Source: Bacteroidota bacterium (lineage in GTDB: Bacteria > Bacteroidota > Bacteroidia > Sphingobacteriales > Sphingobacteriaceae). Taken from it: a stretch of 36,300 nt of DNA. The notes under the pieces were generated by a model. The model saw only the letters and a program-made list of their open reading frames with translations. It was not told the origin of the DNA and ran no database searches. Shown in pieces: positions 8,394 to 16,058 of the stretch; the first letter of the stretch is position 1; each line of letters starts with the position of its first letter. Position numbers and translations under genes: made by a program. Location of the stretch: assembly GCA_021794195.1 (NCBI GenBank), contig JAJYRG010000018.1, forward strand, positions 1 to 36,300, in the 5' to 3' direction.

Positions 8394-9720
8394 TGAGGTC
8401 GGTTGTTGAGTTTTTTTTCAAAGGTTCTGGTCTTTCATATTTATTGATAATCAATCGGATACCGCTGTTTTTCGTGAAAAACTTTATCGTCCAGTTTACA
8501 AATGTCACTACTCTATTTCTAAATCCGAAGATAGAAATTAAATGTACGAACATCCATATTGCCCAAGCGAAGAAGCCTTTGAAATGGAGCTTTCCCATAT
8601 CTACTACAGCTCTGTTTCTACCTACAGTAGCCATGGAGCCTTTATCTATGTATTCGAAAGCTTTTGTGGCTTTCTTTCCGGCTATGTTTTTAAGGATCTG
8701 TTTGGCTACATACGCACCTTGCTGTTGGGCGACAGGAGCAACCCCTGGCAGCCCATTGGGAGTTTTTTCTGTAATAAAAGCGGCTGCATCTCCTATAGCA
8801 TATGTGTTTTCATAATGTTCAACCCTGCACTGTTCATCAGTTTTGATGCGGTTTCCGCGTTGGATAGCGTTTTTTTCCAAACCTCCCGGTACCTGACCTT
8901 TTACACCTGCACTCCAAATAACGGTTTTGGTAGGAATTTGCTTGCCGTCGGATAGAGTGATAGTATTGCCATCGTAGTCGGTAACCTGTACATTTAACCG
9001 TACATCGATATTTAAATCTTTCAGGTATCGTAAAGCATTTTTTGATGATTTTTTGGATAAAGCTCCTAAAACTTTATCTTGCCCTTCGATCAAAAAGACT
9101 TTCATTTCGTGTCTGTCAAGTTCGGGGTAATCTTTTTTTAACATATGGAGTTGGATTTCAGCAATAGCTCCTGAAAGCTCTACTCCTGTAGGGCCACCGC
9201 CTACTATCACAAAGTTTAAATAACGTCTGCGATCATCTTTGTGTTTGGCTAAAACAGCTTCTTCCAGATTTTGTAAAACATAGCTCCGGATATTTAATGC
9301 TTCTTTCACATTTTTCATGGGCAGCGAGTAGCGTTCTACTAATTCGTTCCCAAAAAAATTGGTTGTTGCTCCGGTTGCTATGACTAAATAGTCATAGCGA
9401 TAATCAGCTATATCGGTATGAACAATCTTTTTCTCTGAGTCTATAGAAAGTATTTCTGCCATCCGGAAATAAAAGTTGTCTTGAGATTTAAACATCTTCC
9501 GGATCGGAAAAGAAATGGAGTCTGACGCTAATGTCCCCGTAGCAACCTGATACATGAGTGGCTGGAAAGTGTGGAAATTTTGCCGATCAATCATCAAAAT
9601 ATCTACATTTTTGTTCTTTAGCTTTTGAGCCACTTCTACACCTCCGAATCCGCCTCCTAAGATAACTACCTTCGGTGTGCTTCCGTCATTCCAATCATGC
9701 CACTTATTGTTTGTTGTCAT
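8386..9720 (-). CDS. ndh: type II NADH dehydrogenase (NDH-2)
   Basis: A single-subunit, non-proton-pumping NADH:quinone oxidoreductase that feeds electrons to the respiratory chain at the inner membrane face. Two Rossmann motifs are seen: GGGFGG near residues 22-27 (FAD) and VIVGGGPTGVELSGAIAE around 170-187 (NADH). The FAD-binding YAIGDAAA segment is near 310. The hydrophobic, amphipathic stretch FFAWAIWMFVHLISIFGF toward the C-terminus (about 375-395) fits membrane attachment. At 444 residues the length is normal. It is first of a three-gene overlapping set (ndh, polX, M1 peptidase). A TAAATTTC box four bases before the ATG may be a promoter. Confidence 0.92.
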   Translation of the reverse strand: MTTNNKWHDWNDGSTPKVVILGGGFGGVEVAQKLKNKNVDILMIDRQNFHTFQPLMYQVATGTLASDSISFPIRKMFKSQDNFYFRMAEILSIDSEKKIVHTDIADYRYDYLVIATGATTNFFGNELVERYSLPMKNVKEALNIRSYVLQNLEEAVLAKHKDDRRRYLNFVIVGGGPTGVELSGAIAEIQLHMLKKDYPELDRHEMKVFLIEGQDKVLGALSKKSSKNALRYLKDLNIDVRLNVQVTDYDGNTITLSDGKQIPTKTVIWSAGVKGQVPGGLEKNAIQRGNRIKTDEQCRVEHYENTYAIGDAAAFITEKTPNGLPGVAPVAQQQGAYVAKQILKNIAGKKATKAFEYIDKGSMATVGRNRAVVDMGKLHFKGFFAWAIWMFVHLISIFGFRNRVVTFVNWTIKFFTKNSGIRLIINKYERPEPLKKNSTTDLNE

Positions 9721-9745
9721 ACCTGAAATTTATTTGCGAAAAATT

Positions 9746-9776
9746 AAAAAATTCAGTAATTAATACTGAATTTTTT
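9746..9776 (-). terminator. rho-independent terminator after the ferredoxin gene
   Basis: AAAAAATTCAGTA pairs with TACTGAATTTTTT around a 5-nt loop. On the minus strand the stem runs directly into TTTTTTAATTTTT. It separates the ferredoxin gene upstream from ndh downstream. The palindrome is nearly symmetric, so it could work in either direction. Confidence 0.85.
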
Positions 9777-9820
9777 ATGAAAAGTAAGTGAATTCTACTC
9801 TTAATTCTAACTCATCATTA

Positions 9821-10153
9821 TCATTGTAAACTACCGCGTATTCTTATTTTTAAACCATCATTTTCATCTGTAAGCCTTAATTGACAAGACAATCTGCTGT
9901 CATCATCCGCATCCGGTAAGGTGTCTAACATATCAAGTTCATTGTCTTCCGGTTCGGGAAGGTTATCAGCTCCATCCAATACTTCCACATGACAAGTAGC
10001 GCAAAGAGCTATACCTCCGCAGGTAGCCAATATTTCGTACCCTGAACCTTTCAATACTTCCATTAAGCTCAAATTTATATCTGTAGGTATTTCGAGCTCT
10101 TTAGTTACTCCTTCTCTATCCTCTACATGAATAGTAATGAGATTGTTTTCCAT
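9821..10153 (-). CDS. 2Fe-2S ferredoxin, adrenodoxin type
   Basis: A 110-residue soluble electron carrier. Cluster ligands C45, C51, C54 and C90 give the C-x5-C-x2-C...C pattern in ATCGGIALCATCHVEV and RLSCQL, typical of adrenodoxin/Isc-type ferredoxins rather than plant type. The acidic stretch PEPEDNELDMLDTLPDADDD is a usual partner-docking surface. It starts 8 bases after the reductase gene, so the pair forms an operon in which the FNR probably reduces it. The sulfur-mobilising sufSE genes lie divergently next door, suggesting but not proving a role in Fe-S assembly or related redox chemistry. Confidence 0.92.
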   Translation of the reverse strand: MENNLITIHVEDREGVTKELEIPTDINLSLMEVLKGSGYEILATCGGIALCATCHVEVLDGADNLPEPEDNELDMLDTLPDADDDSRLSCQLRLTDENDGLKIRIRGSLQ

Positions 10154-10161
10154 ACTTTAGC

Positions 10162-11181
10162 TTAAAATGAATTAACACCATTTACAGTGGTGTATTTGAA
10201 CGTCAGTTTTTCATTAGGATGCACATATTTGAATGCGCTTTGCGCCATTAGTGCAGCTTCATGATATCCGCAAAGTATGAGCTTCAATTTGCCCGGATAG
10301 GTGTTTATATCGCCTATGGCGTATATACGTTCTACATTAGTAGAGTAGTCAAAAGTATCTACTTCAACCGCATTTTTGTCAATGTTTAATCCCCAATCTG
10401 CGATAGGCCCCAATTTTGGGGTAAGCCCGTAAAGAGGAATTAAATAATCTGTGCCTATAGAAACTGTTTCTCTATCTTTATTTGACATCGTAATGCTTTG
10501 AAGAGTGCCATTCCCATTTAAGCTTACTAAGTTATGGGCTAACAGAAGGTTGATTTTCCCTTCTTTCGCCAGATTATACACTTTTTCTGCTGAATCCGGA
10601 GCTCCTCTGAAGTTTCTGCTTCTGTGCACTAGGGTTACTTCTGAAGATATTTCGCTTAGATGCAAAGTCCAGTCTAAAGCTGAATCTCCTCCACCGGCGA
10701 TGACTACTTTTTTACCTCTAAACTTTTCCGGATCCTTAACCATATAATGTACGCTTTTTCCTTCGTATCGGTCTAAGTTTTCCAAAGCTGGCTTTCTGGG
10801 TTCAAAACAGCCCAAGCCCCCTGCAATAACCACTACTTGACAATGGATCATTGTTCCTTCCGAACCGATTACATGATAAGATCCGTCTACTTGTTTTTTC
10901 AATCCTTCCACTCTTTCGCCTAAGGAAAAAGTAGGCGCAAAAGGGGCGATTTGTTCCATCTGCTTATCAATCAGGTCTTGCGCATCAATAGACGGGTATC
11001 CAGGTATATCGTAGATGGGTTTTCTAGGATAAATTTCGGATAACTGTCCCCCTACCTGAGGAAGTGCGTCAATTAAATGACATCTCATTTTTAACAGGCC
11101 GGCCTCAAAAACAGCAAAAAGTCCCACCGGACCGGCACCAATTATACATATATCTGTTGTAATCATTTCCTTTTTATTCAT
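10162..11181 (-). CDS. ferredoxin--NAD(P)+ reductase, thioredoxin-reductase-like (type 2 FNR)
   Basis: A 339-residue flavoprotein of the YumC-type FNR family that moves electrons between NAD(P)H and ferredoxin. The FAD motif IIGAGPVGLFAVFEAG is at about 13-28, followed by the family segment PQVGGQLSEIYPRKPIYDIPG. The NAD(P)H motif is VVIAGGGDSALDW, and IYAIGDINTYPG is the second FAD contact. The CxxC active site of true thioredoxin reductases is absent. Directly downstream is its likely partner, the 2Fe-2S ferredoxin. Two TAnnTTTG boxes upstream (11283-11290 and 11386-11393) are candidate promoters. Confidence 0.93.
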   Translation of the reverse strand: MNKKEMITTDICIIGAGPVGLFAVFEAGLLKMRCHLIDALPQVGGQLSEIYPRKPIYDIPGYPSIDAQDLIDKQMEQIAPFAPTFSLGERVEGLKKQVDGSYHVIGSEGTMIHCQVVVIAGGLGCFEPRKPALENLDRYEGKSVHYMVKDPEKFRGKKVVIAGGGDSALDWTLHLSEISSEVTLVHRSRNFRGAPDSAEKVYNLAKEGKINLLLAHNLVSLNGNGTLQSITMSNKDRETVSIGTDYLIPLYGLTPKLGPIADWGLNIDKNAVEVDTFDYSTNVERIYAIGDINTYPGKLKLILCGYHEAALMAQSAFKYVHPNEKLTFKYTTVNGVNSF

Positions 11182-11537
11182 TTATATGTGAATTGTATTC
11201 AATATTTGAATGAAATTTTAATACTTTTAAATAAAAAATAACAGCGAATCCCTCTGCTGTCAGCGAGTGCTTTTTTGTGATACAAATATATGCTTAATCC
11301 CAAGAAGAATTATAAAAATTCTGTCAATTATGAAGGCATATTCTCGTCAAAAAAGTGAATTTTACGCCTATTCTTTATTATTCTGCAAAGATACTGAATA
11401 TTATTGCAATCCCCGACTGCAGACAACTTTAACCTGAAGCCGGGAGCTGAACTCTTATTCTTTTTCGGGATTAATACGAAAGTCTGACTTTAATTGTTTA
11501 TTTATATCGTAGTTTTGTACTTTGAAATTGTGATCAT
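11182..11537. promoter_or_regulatory. divergent intergenic region between the ferredoxin operon and sufS
   Basis: No credible gene is present in these 356 bases. For the minus-strand reductase, perfect -7 boxes are TATCTTTG (11393-11386) and TATATTTG (11290-11283), giving leaders of roughly 200 and 95 nt. Both lack a convincing -33. The shorter leader carries a small hairpin (ACAGC...GCTGT, about 11241-11260) followed on the minus strand by TATTTTTTATTT, possibly an attenuator. For sufS, TAGTTTTG (11510-11517) is a weak candidate 20 bases before the ATG. I could not recognise an operator for a known iron or sulfur regulator. Confidence 0.5.
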
Positions 11538-12758
11538 ATGATAAACGATATAAATAAAATTAGAGAAGATTTTCCTATTCTTAATCAAAAGGTGAATAAT
11601 CGACCTTTGATTTATTTGGATAATGGAGCAACAACTCAGAAACCTCAATCTGTAATAAATGAAATTACAGATTATTATACGAAAATAAACAGTAATGTAC
11701 ATAGAGGAGTGCATCATCTGAGTCAGGTGGCAACAGACGCAGTGGAAGCAACCCGGAAAAAAGTTCAATCTTTTATTCATGCCAAACATGAACATGAAAT
11801 AATCTTCACAAAAGGAACTACGGATAGTATCAACCTGTTGGCGCACTCTTTTGGAAAAGCTTTTGTCAATAGGGAGGATGAAGTCATTATCTCACAAATG
11901 GAACACCATTCCAATATTGTTCCATGGCAACTGTTGTGCGAAGAAAAGGGAGCAACCCTGAAAGTAATACCCATGACAAGCAGTGGAGAATTGGATATGG
12001 AGGCGTATGCTAAGTTGCTCACAGATAAAACCAAAATAGTTAGTGTTACTTATGTTTCCAATGCTTTGGGTACGATAAATCCTGTTAAAAAGATGATTGA
12101 TTCGGCGCACGCGAAAGATATCCCTGTTTTTTTGGATGTAGCTCAAGCGATACAGCATATCCCTATTGATGTACAAGAGCTGGATGTTGATTTTTTAGCT
12201 TTTTCTGGACATAAAATGTATGGGCCTACAGGTATTGGCGTTTTATACGGTAAAGAAACTTTGCTGAACAAGATGCCACCTTACCAAGGGGGAGGGGATA
12301 TGATCAAAGAGGTGAAGTTAGAAAAATCTACTTTTAACGATTTGCCTTTTAAGTTTGAAGCCGGCACTCCTCATATTGCCGGAGAAGCAGCTTTAGGTGC
12401 AGCAATTGATTATTTAGAGGCTCTGGGACTAAAGGAAATTCAACTTTATGAAGACGATTTATTGGCATATGCCAATAAATCGTTGAAAGAAATTAAAGGA
12501 TTAAAAATTTATGGTACTGCCGCAGAAAAATCGTCTGCAATTTCATTTTTGATTGAAGGTTTGCACCCCTATGATGTGGGGGTGATTTTGGATAAGCTGG
12601 GGATTGCTGTTCGTACAGGACATCATTGTGCTCAGCCCATTATGGATTATTATGAAATCCCCGGTACTATACGTGCCACGTTTAGTTTTTATAATACAAA
12701 AGAAGAAGTTGACGCTCTGGTAGAAGGAATAAACAGAGCAGTTGCTATGCTTAAATAA
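11538..12758 (+). CDS. sufS: cysteine desulfurase SufS
   Basis: A PLP enzyme that takes sulfur from L-cysteine to give alanine plus an enzyme-bound persulfide for Fe-S cluster assembly, in the cytosol. The PLP lysine is in AFSGHKMYGPTGIGVLYG. The persulfide cysteine is C364 in RTGHHCAQP, the group II (SufS) signature, distinct from the longer loop of IscS. At 406 residues it is full length. sufE follows 6 bases later. No sufBCD genes are in the window, so the scaffold complex must be encoded elsewhere. Confidence 0.96.
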   Translation: MINDINKIREDFPILNQKVNNRPLIYLDNGATTQKPQSVINEITDYYTKINSNVHRGVHHLSQVATDAVEATRKKVQSFIHAKHEHEIIFTKGTTDSINLLAHSFGKAFVNREDEVIISQMEHHSNIVPWQLLCEEKGATLKVIPMTSSGELDMEAYAKLLTDKTKIVSVTYVSNALGTINPVKKMIDSAHAKDIPVFLDVAQAIQHIPIDVQELDVDFLAFSGHKMYGPTGIGVLYGKETLLNKMPPYQGGGDMIKEVKLEKSTFNDLPFKFEAGTPHIAGEAALGAAIDYLEALGLKEIQLYEDDLLAYANKSLKEIKGLKIYGTAAEKSSAISFLIEGLHPYDVGVILDKLGIAVRTGHHCAQPIMDYYEIPGTIRATFSFYNTKEEVDALVEGINRAVAMLK

Positions 12759-12764
12759 ATAATT

Positions 12765-13184
12765 ATGACTATAAACGAGATACAAGACGAGTTGATTGAA
12801 GAGTTCGCTTTTTTTGAAGATTGGATGGAGAAGTATGAATATATCATCCAATTAGGAAAAGAACTTCCGCTCATCGACGATAAATATAAAACAGAAGAGT
12901 ACAGAATAAAAGGATGCCAGTCGCAAGTGTGGTTACGACCGGATGTAGAAGAAGGACTCGTCCATTTTAAAGCTGATAGTGACGCATTAATAACGAAAGG
13001 CCTGGTTAGCCTGATGGTCAAAGTACTGACCAACCATTCTCCAAAAGAAATAGCCGAATCGGAACTGTACTTTATTGACAAAATAGGCTTAAAAGAACAT
13101 TTATCACCTACCCGGGCGAATGGACTGCTTTCTATGGTCAAACAAATGAAATTATACGCAATGGCCCTTGAAGCAAGAGGATGA
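12765..13184 (+). CDS. sufE: SufE sulfur acceptor protein
   Basis: A 139-residue partner that accepts persulfide sulfur from SufS and passes it to the SufBCD scaffold. The acceptor is C51 in RIKGCQSQVW, the diagnostic SufE motif. It is separated from sufS by 6 bases and certainly co-transcribed. No strong terminator follows; the next 445 bases hold no gene. Confidence 0.96.
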   Translation: MTINEIQDELIEEFAFFEDWMEKYEYIIQLGKELPLIDDKYKTEEYRIKGCQSQVWLRPDVEEGLVHFKADSDALITKGLVSLMVKVLTNHSPKEIAESELYFIDKIGLKEHLSPTRANGLLSMVKQMKLYAMALEARG

Positions 13185-13629
13185 TTTCGTTAAAGGTCAT
13201 TTTAAGGGACCCATGAGTTCCTTTTGTTTCCTCACAATGACTTTCATGGATTACGATGGAAGTAGAAAAGTACATACGGCCCTGAGCGAAGTTCAAAAAA
13301 CAGATACATTCTGTTTATATTTCAAAAGGCACCGCTCGGGAGAGTTGTGCCAGCATTAGAGAAAATAGATCCGGTGACTAATAAAAAATAAATAGGTATG
13401 CTTTGTACTCCGAAAAGGTACTGCTCAGAAAATAGCGCCAGCTTCATAAAAAGTTAGTTGAATTTTAACTGTGGATCCTCATTAAAGAGCTGTTGTAGTT
13501 ATAGGTTTTCTGTTTTTATAAATCATGAGATCGGGGGGTAGAAGGAACCTCTAACAATTGTAAGGGAATAGTATGTAATGGCAAGCGCTTTTAGAAAAAA
13601 TATAATGTTTCATTAAGTTAAGTGTAAAC
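13185..13629. other. gene-free stretch between sufE and recX with a degenerate duplicated motif
   Basis: No convincing coding sequence; the longest plus-strand ORF (13168-13359) overlaps sufE and looks like nothing known. Two related segments start at 13324 (AAAAGGCACCGCTCGGGAGA) and 13413 (AAAAGGTACTGCTCAGAAAA). Both have GCCAGC 25-27 bases in, so they align with one indel over about 40 bases. In the first copy, GGCAC and GTGCC can form a short stem. The spacing is about 89 bases. They may be remnants of a decayed gene or repeat; no target-site duplications or transposase fragments are visible. Confidence 0.4.
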
Positions 13630-14121
13630 TTATTTACCTTGGCTTAGCTCTTCCACAACATCCCATACCAGATGGCTTTCAAAACCTCGGTACAAGCCAA
13701 ACCGAGCCAATTTTTGTTTTAAGATATAAGTATCGGATTCCTTAAGGCTTTCTTTTTTCTTTTTTAAAACTTCAGCTAACTTTTCAAAATAATCATCTGT
13801 ATCTATACTATTCAGTGCGCTTTTAATTAGAGGCGTTGAGACACCTTTTGCTTGAAGGCCTTGTTTGATTTTAAACTTTCCCCAACCTTTCATTTTAAAT
13901 TTACCGGTGGTGTACGCGAATGCAAAGCGTTCTTCATTTAGAAAATTATCTTCTATTAAATCGATAATAATATCTTCAACATCAGAAGCGTATACTCCCC
14001 ACTTGTAGAGTTTGTTTCTAACCTCTTGTTGCGAGCGTTCTTGATAAGCACAGTAGCTCTCTGCACGCAATTTTGCTTGTTTCGGTGTGAGCCTTTTTTT
14101 CTGTTTGTTGAAAAAATCCAT
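13630..14121 (-). CDS. recX: RecX family regulatory protein
   Basis: A RecA modulator, 163 residues from the chosen start (MDFFNKQKKRLTPKQAKL). The RecX three-helix repeats are recognisable: AESYCAYQERSQQEVRNKLYKWG, then LIEDNFLNEERFAFAYTTGKFKMKGWGKFKIKQGLQAKG. The frame stays open to an ATG at 14232, but a perfect -7 box (TACATTTG, 14160-14153) lies inside that extension. The extra residues also do not resemble RecX. recA is not in the window. The gene is divergent from the LytS-like gene and faces sufE. Confidence 0.88.
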   Translation of the reverse strand: MDFFNKQKKRLTPKQAKLRAESYCAYQERSQQEVRNKLYKWGVYASDVEDIIIDLIEDNFLNEERFAFAYTTGKFKMKGWGKFKIKQGLQAKGVSTPLIKSALNSIDTDDYFEKLAEVLKKKKESLKESDTYILKQKLARFGLYRGFESHLVWDVVEELSQGK

Positions 14122-14152
14122 ATACGAATATTCAAAAAAAACGTTGATTAGC

Positions 14153-14160
14153 CAAATGTA
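14153..14160 (-). promoter_or_regulatory. -7 promoter element of recX
   Basis: The minus strand reads TACATTTG, a perfect TAnnTTTG match, 31 bases before the ATG at 14121. No clear -33 TTG is found. It supports the shorter recX start. Upstream, ATGGAGA (14188-14194) and TCTCCAT (14208-14214) form a 7-bp inverted repeat that could be an operator or a hairpin in the divergent leader. Confidence 0.55.
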
Positions 14161-14230
14161 AGAAAGCTTGTTCTTCTTGTTTTTGAGATGGAGAGATTGT
14201 ATTTTTATCTCCATAATAAAACTATAGAAC

Positions 14231-14827
14231 ATGAGCCGGTTTATAAAAAAGTTTTTTAGTGGTGAGCAAGAGAGCTTTTTACTTCAAGAATATGGAATGC
14301 AACTTTCTTTTCGATGTGTGCAATTTGATGAACGGCTCGCAGAGCGAATCACGGAAAATGGAGCAAATGGAATACAAAAAGAATACTTTGATTTTTTACA
14401 TGAAATAAGTGTGTTAAAAGAATCGAACTATATTTCTTTACAGCAGGAGATGAGGTTGTTGAAAACTTATGTACACTTATATAAGATATCTTTTCCTGAA
14501 ATATTTATTCAGGATCAATATAACACTGCTGGCCGAGATGTGAAAATCCCTCCTCTGATTACGCTGACCATTGTACAGAACGCTTTGTATTATGGCAATA
14601 ATACTTTAGAGGATTACCCACTTAAAATTAAAGTAAGCAATATTCGCAAGAGACTGCTGATAGATGTAGTCAACAAAGTCAATCCCTATCTGACGGATCA
14701 ACGGGGCACCGATATAATGCAATATTTGGAAACACGCTTACACAATCACTTTGGGGAGGAGCACACTTTGATTGTGAATGGAAACTCAAATACTTACAGA
14801 AGTCATTTTAGTGTGAATTTAGAATAA
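14231..14827 (+). CDS. LytS-like histidine kinase-related protein without phosphoacceptor histidine
   Basis: A 198-residue soluble protein resembling the cytoplasmic half of LytS/YehU-family sensor kinases (His_kinase plus HATPase). The segment SLQQEMRLLKTYVHLYKISFPE matches the L--E---L--Y----K-RF pattern. KIPPLITLTIVQNALYYG (about 105-122) matches the family's IPPLLLQPLVENAIKHG, keeping the N-box asparagine (N117). The region that should hold the QxNPHFLFN phosphoacceptor motif reads QLSFRCVQFDERL, with no histidine. There is no membrane domain, and no LytTR response regulator is adjacent. It may be an ATP-binding or partner-binding pseudokinase. Assignment rests on motif resemblance and is moderate. 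Its 3' end overlaps the convergent radical SAM gene by 9 bp. Confidence 0.6.
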   Translation: MSRFIKKFFSGEQESFLLQEYGMQLSFRCVQFDERLAERITENGANGIQKEYFDFLHEISVLKESNYISLQQEMRLLKTYVHLYKISFPEIFIQDQYNTAGRDVKIPPLITLTIVQNALYYGNNTLEDYPLKIKVSNIRKRLLIDVVNKVNPYLTDQRGTDIMQYLETRLHNHFGEEHTLIVNGNSNTYRSHFSVNLE

Positions 14828-15892
14828 AGATAATTGTGAAATATCTCCCCTTTTTAAATCTTGACAGTTAAAGATGAATTTTTCTTTATTTAACCCTTGT
14901 ATTTTGCAGTGGAGACGAAAAGTATCACGGATTAATTTGGAGATAACGCCTGTGCCGTGAACTCTATCCCCAAATCGGGAGTCATTGAGTTTTCCGTTGT
15001 GGCACGCTTTTATATGATTGAGTACTTTAGAGGTCTTGTCAGGATAGGTTTTTTGCAACCAATCTTTAAAGATTTCTGAAATATCTCCGTTCAGCCTAAC
15101 AATCGTATAATTTGCCCATTTAGCCCCGTTCTTTTTAGCAGCTTCCAATATCTTAGGTATTTCATGATCATTGAGCCCGGGAACAATTGGGGCATTCATA
15201 ATGCCGACCGGAATGTTTTGTTCCGATAGTTTTTTAAGACTGTTTATCCTTTGCCGGGCACTGCTGGTTCGAGGTTCCATTTTCCTGACTAAGGTTTCGT
15301 CCAAAGAATTAATGGATAAGAAAACTCTGCATAAATTACGTTCAGCCATTCGGCCTAAAATATCTATATCTCTGCATACCAATGCGTTCTTGGTAATTAT
15401 AGAAACAGGCTGATTATATTTGTCAGCAATTTTGAGAATGTTTCTTGTGATTTTAAACTTCCGTTCTATAGGCTGGTAGCAATCTGTGTTTCCAGAAAGT
15501 GTAATCGGGCGTCCACTCCATGTTGATTTCGAAATAAAGTTTTCAAAACTCTTTGCAGCATTCTTTTTTATCAGAATGTTTTTTTCAAAATCCAAACCTG
15601 AGTTGTATCCCCAATAATGATGAGAATAACGAGCGTAACAATACGTGCATCCATGCTCGCAGCCCTGATAAGGATTGACCGAATACTCTAACCTTATATC
15701 AGGACTTTTCACTTTGTTTACAATTTGTTTGGTCTCTACTTCTTGATATGCGGTTTTTCGGTAAGACTCTTCATCCAGAGCGTTATAATCTGTGAAATCT
15801 TCATCTAAATGATAAGATTCTTTGCAAAACCTATTGGAAATATTTTTTTGCGCCCCGCGTCCTTTTATAAAATGTTGTGAGGAGTAGTTCAT
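14819..15892 (-). CDS. PA0069-like radical SAM protein
   Basis: A 357-residue radical SAM enzyme related to spore photoproduct lyase-like proteins (PA0069 family). The 4Fe-4S/SAM motif is C78-x3-C82-x2-C85 in YQGCEHGCTYCYARYSHHYWG. Family-typical stretches include SGNTDCYQPIERKFKITR, MEPRTSSARQRI and WANYTIVRLNGDI. The reaction of this family is not established; a nucleic-acid-related role is often assumed but nothing here decides it. No signal peptide. It is transcribed toward the LytS-like gene and ends inside it. Confidence 0.9.
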   Translation of the reverse strand: MNYSSQHFIKGRGAQKNISNRFCKESYHLDEDFTDYNALDEESYRKTAYQEVETKQIVNKVKSPDIRLEYSVNPYQGCEHGCTYCYARYSHHYWGYNSGLDFEKNILIKKNAAKSFENFISKSTWSGRPITLSGNTDCYQPIERKFKITRNILKIADKYNQPVSIITKNALVCRDIDILGRMAERNLCRVFLSINSLDETLVRKMEPRTSSARQRINSLKKLSEQNIPVGIMNAPIVPGLNDHEIPKILEAAKKNGAKWANYTIVRLNGDISEIFKDWLQKTYPDKTSKVLNHIKACHNGKLNDSRFGDRVHGTGVISKLIRDTFRLHCKIQGLNKEKFIFNCQDLKRGDISQLSLF

Positions 15893-16017
15893 CGTGCAAA
15901 AATACTAAAAATATTAGTTTTTTTAAAAAGAAATTGTTTTGATTGAGATTTTTATAAAAATGTTTTATATCACTTTTTATTATGCTTGGCTTCATTTAAA
16001 TAAAGCCTGGCCCCCCT

Positions 16018-16025
16018 TAGCTTTG
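16018..16025 (+). promoter_or_regulatory. -7 promoter element ahead of the cbb3 cluster
   Basis: TAGCTTTG is a perfect -7 match located 33 bases before the ATG at 16059, implying a leader of about 28 nt. No clear -33. It lies within the longer open frame (from 15939), which argues for the 16059 start. No FNR-type TTGATnnnnATCAA box is seen here or before ccoI or ccoNO. Confidence 0.5.
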
Positions 16026-16058
16026 GAATTATTGCGTATCAATAGTAGTTATCAAAGA

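Noticed and set aside
11291..11440. Small ORFs upstream of sufS as possible leader peptides, by analogy with metY
   Set aside because: Candidates of 22 and 35 codons have no Cys cluster and run through or opposite promoter boxes of the divergent operon.
11502..11846. 114-codon minus-strand ORF at the start of sufS
   Set aside because: It lies antisense to the conserved sufS coding region; a shadow frame.
13168..13359. 63-codon plus-strand ORF overlapping the end of sufE
   Set aside because: It overlaps sufE, has no family resemblance, and its composition looks random; the repeat-like motif runs through its end.
14122..14232. N-terminal extension of recX to the ATG at 14232
   Set aside because: The extension contains a perfect -7 promoter box and residues unlike RecX; the start at 14121 gives normal length.
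15939..16058. N-terminal extension of the D-2-hydroxyacid-dehydrogenase-like ORF
   Set aside because: The extra 40 residues have no counterpart in the family, and a -7 box (16018-16025) lies within them.
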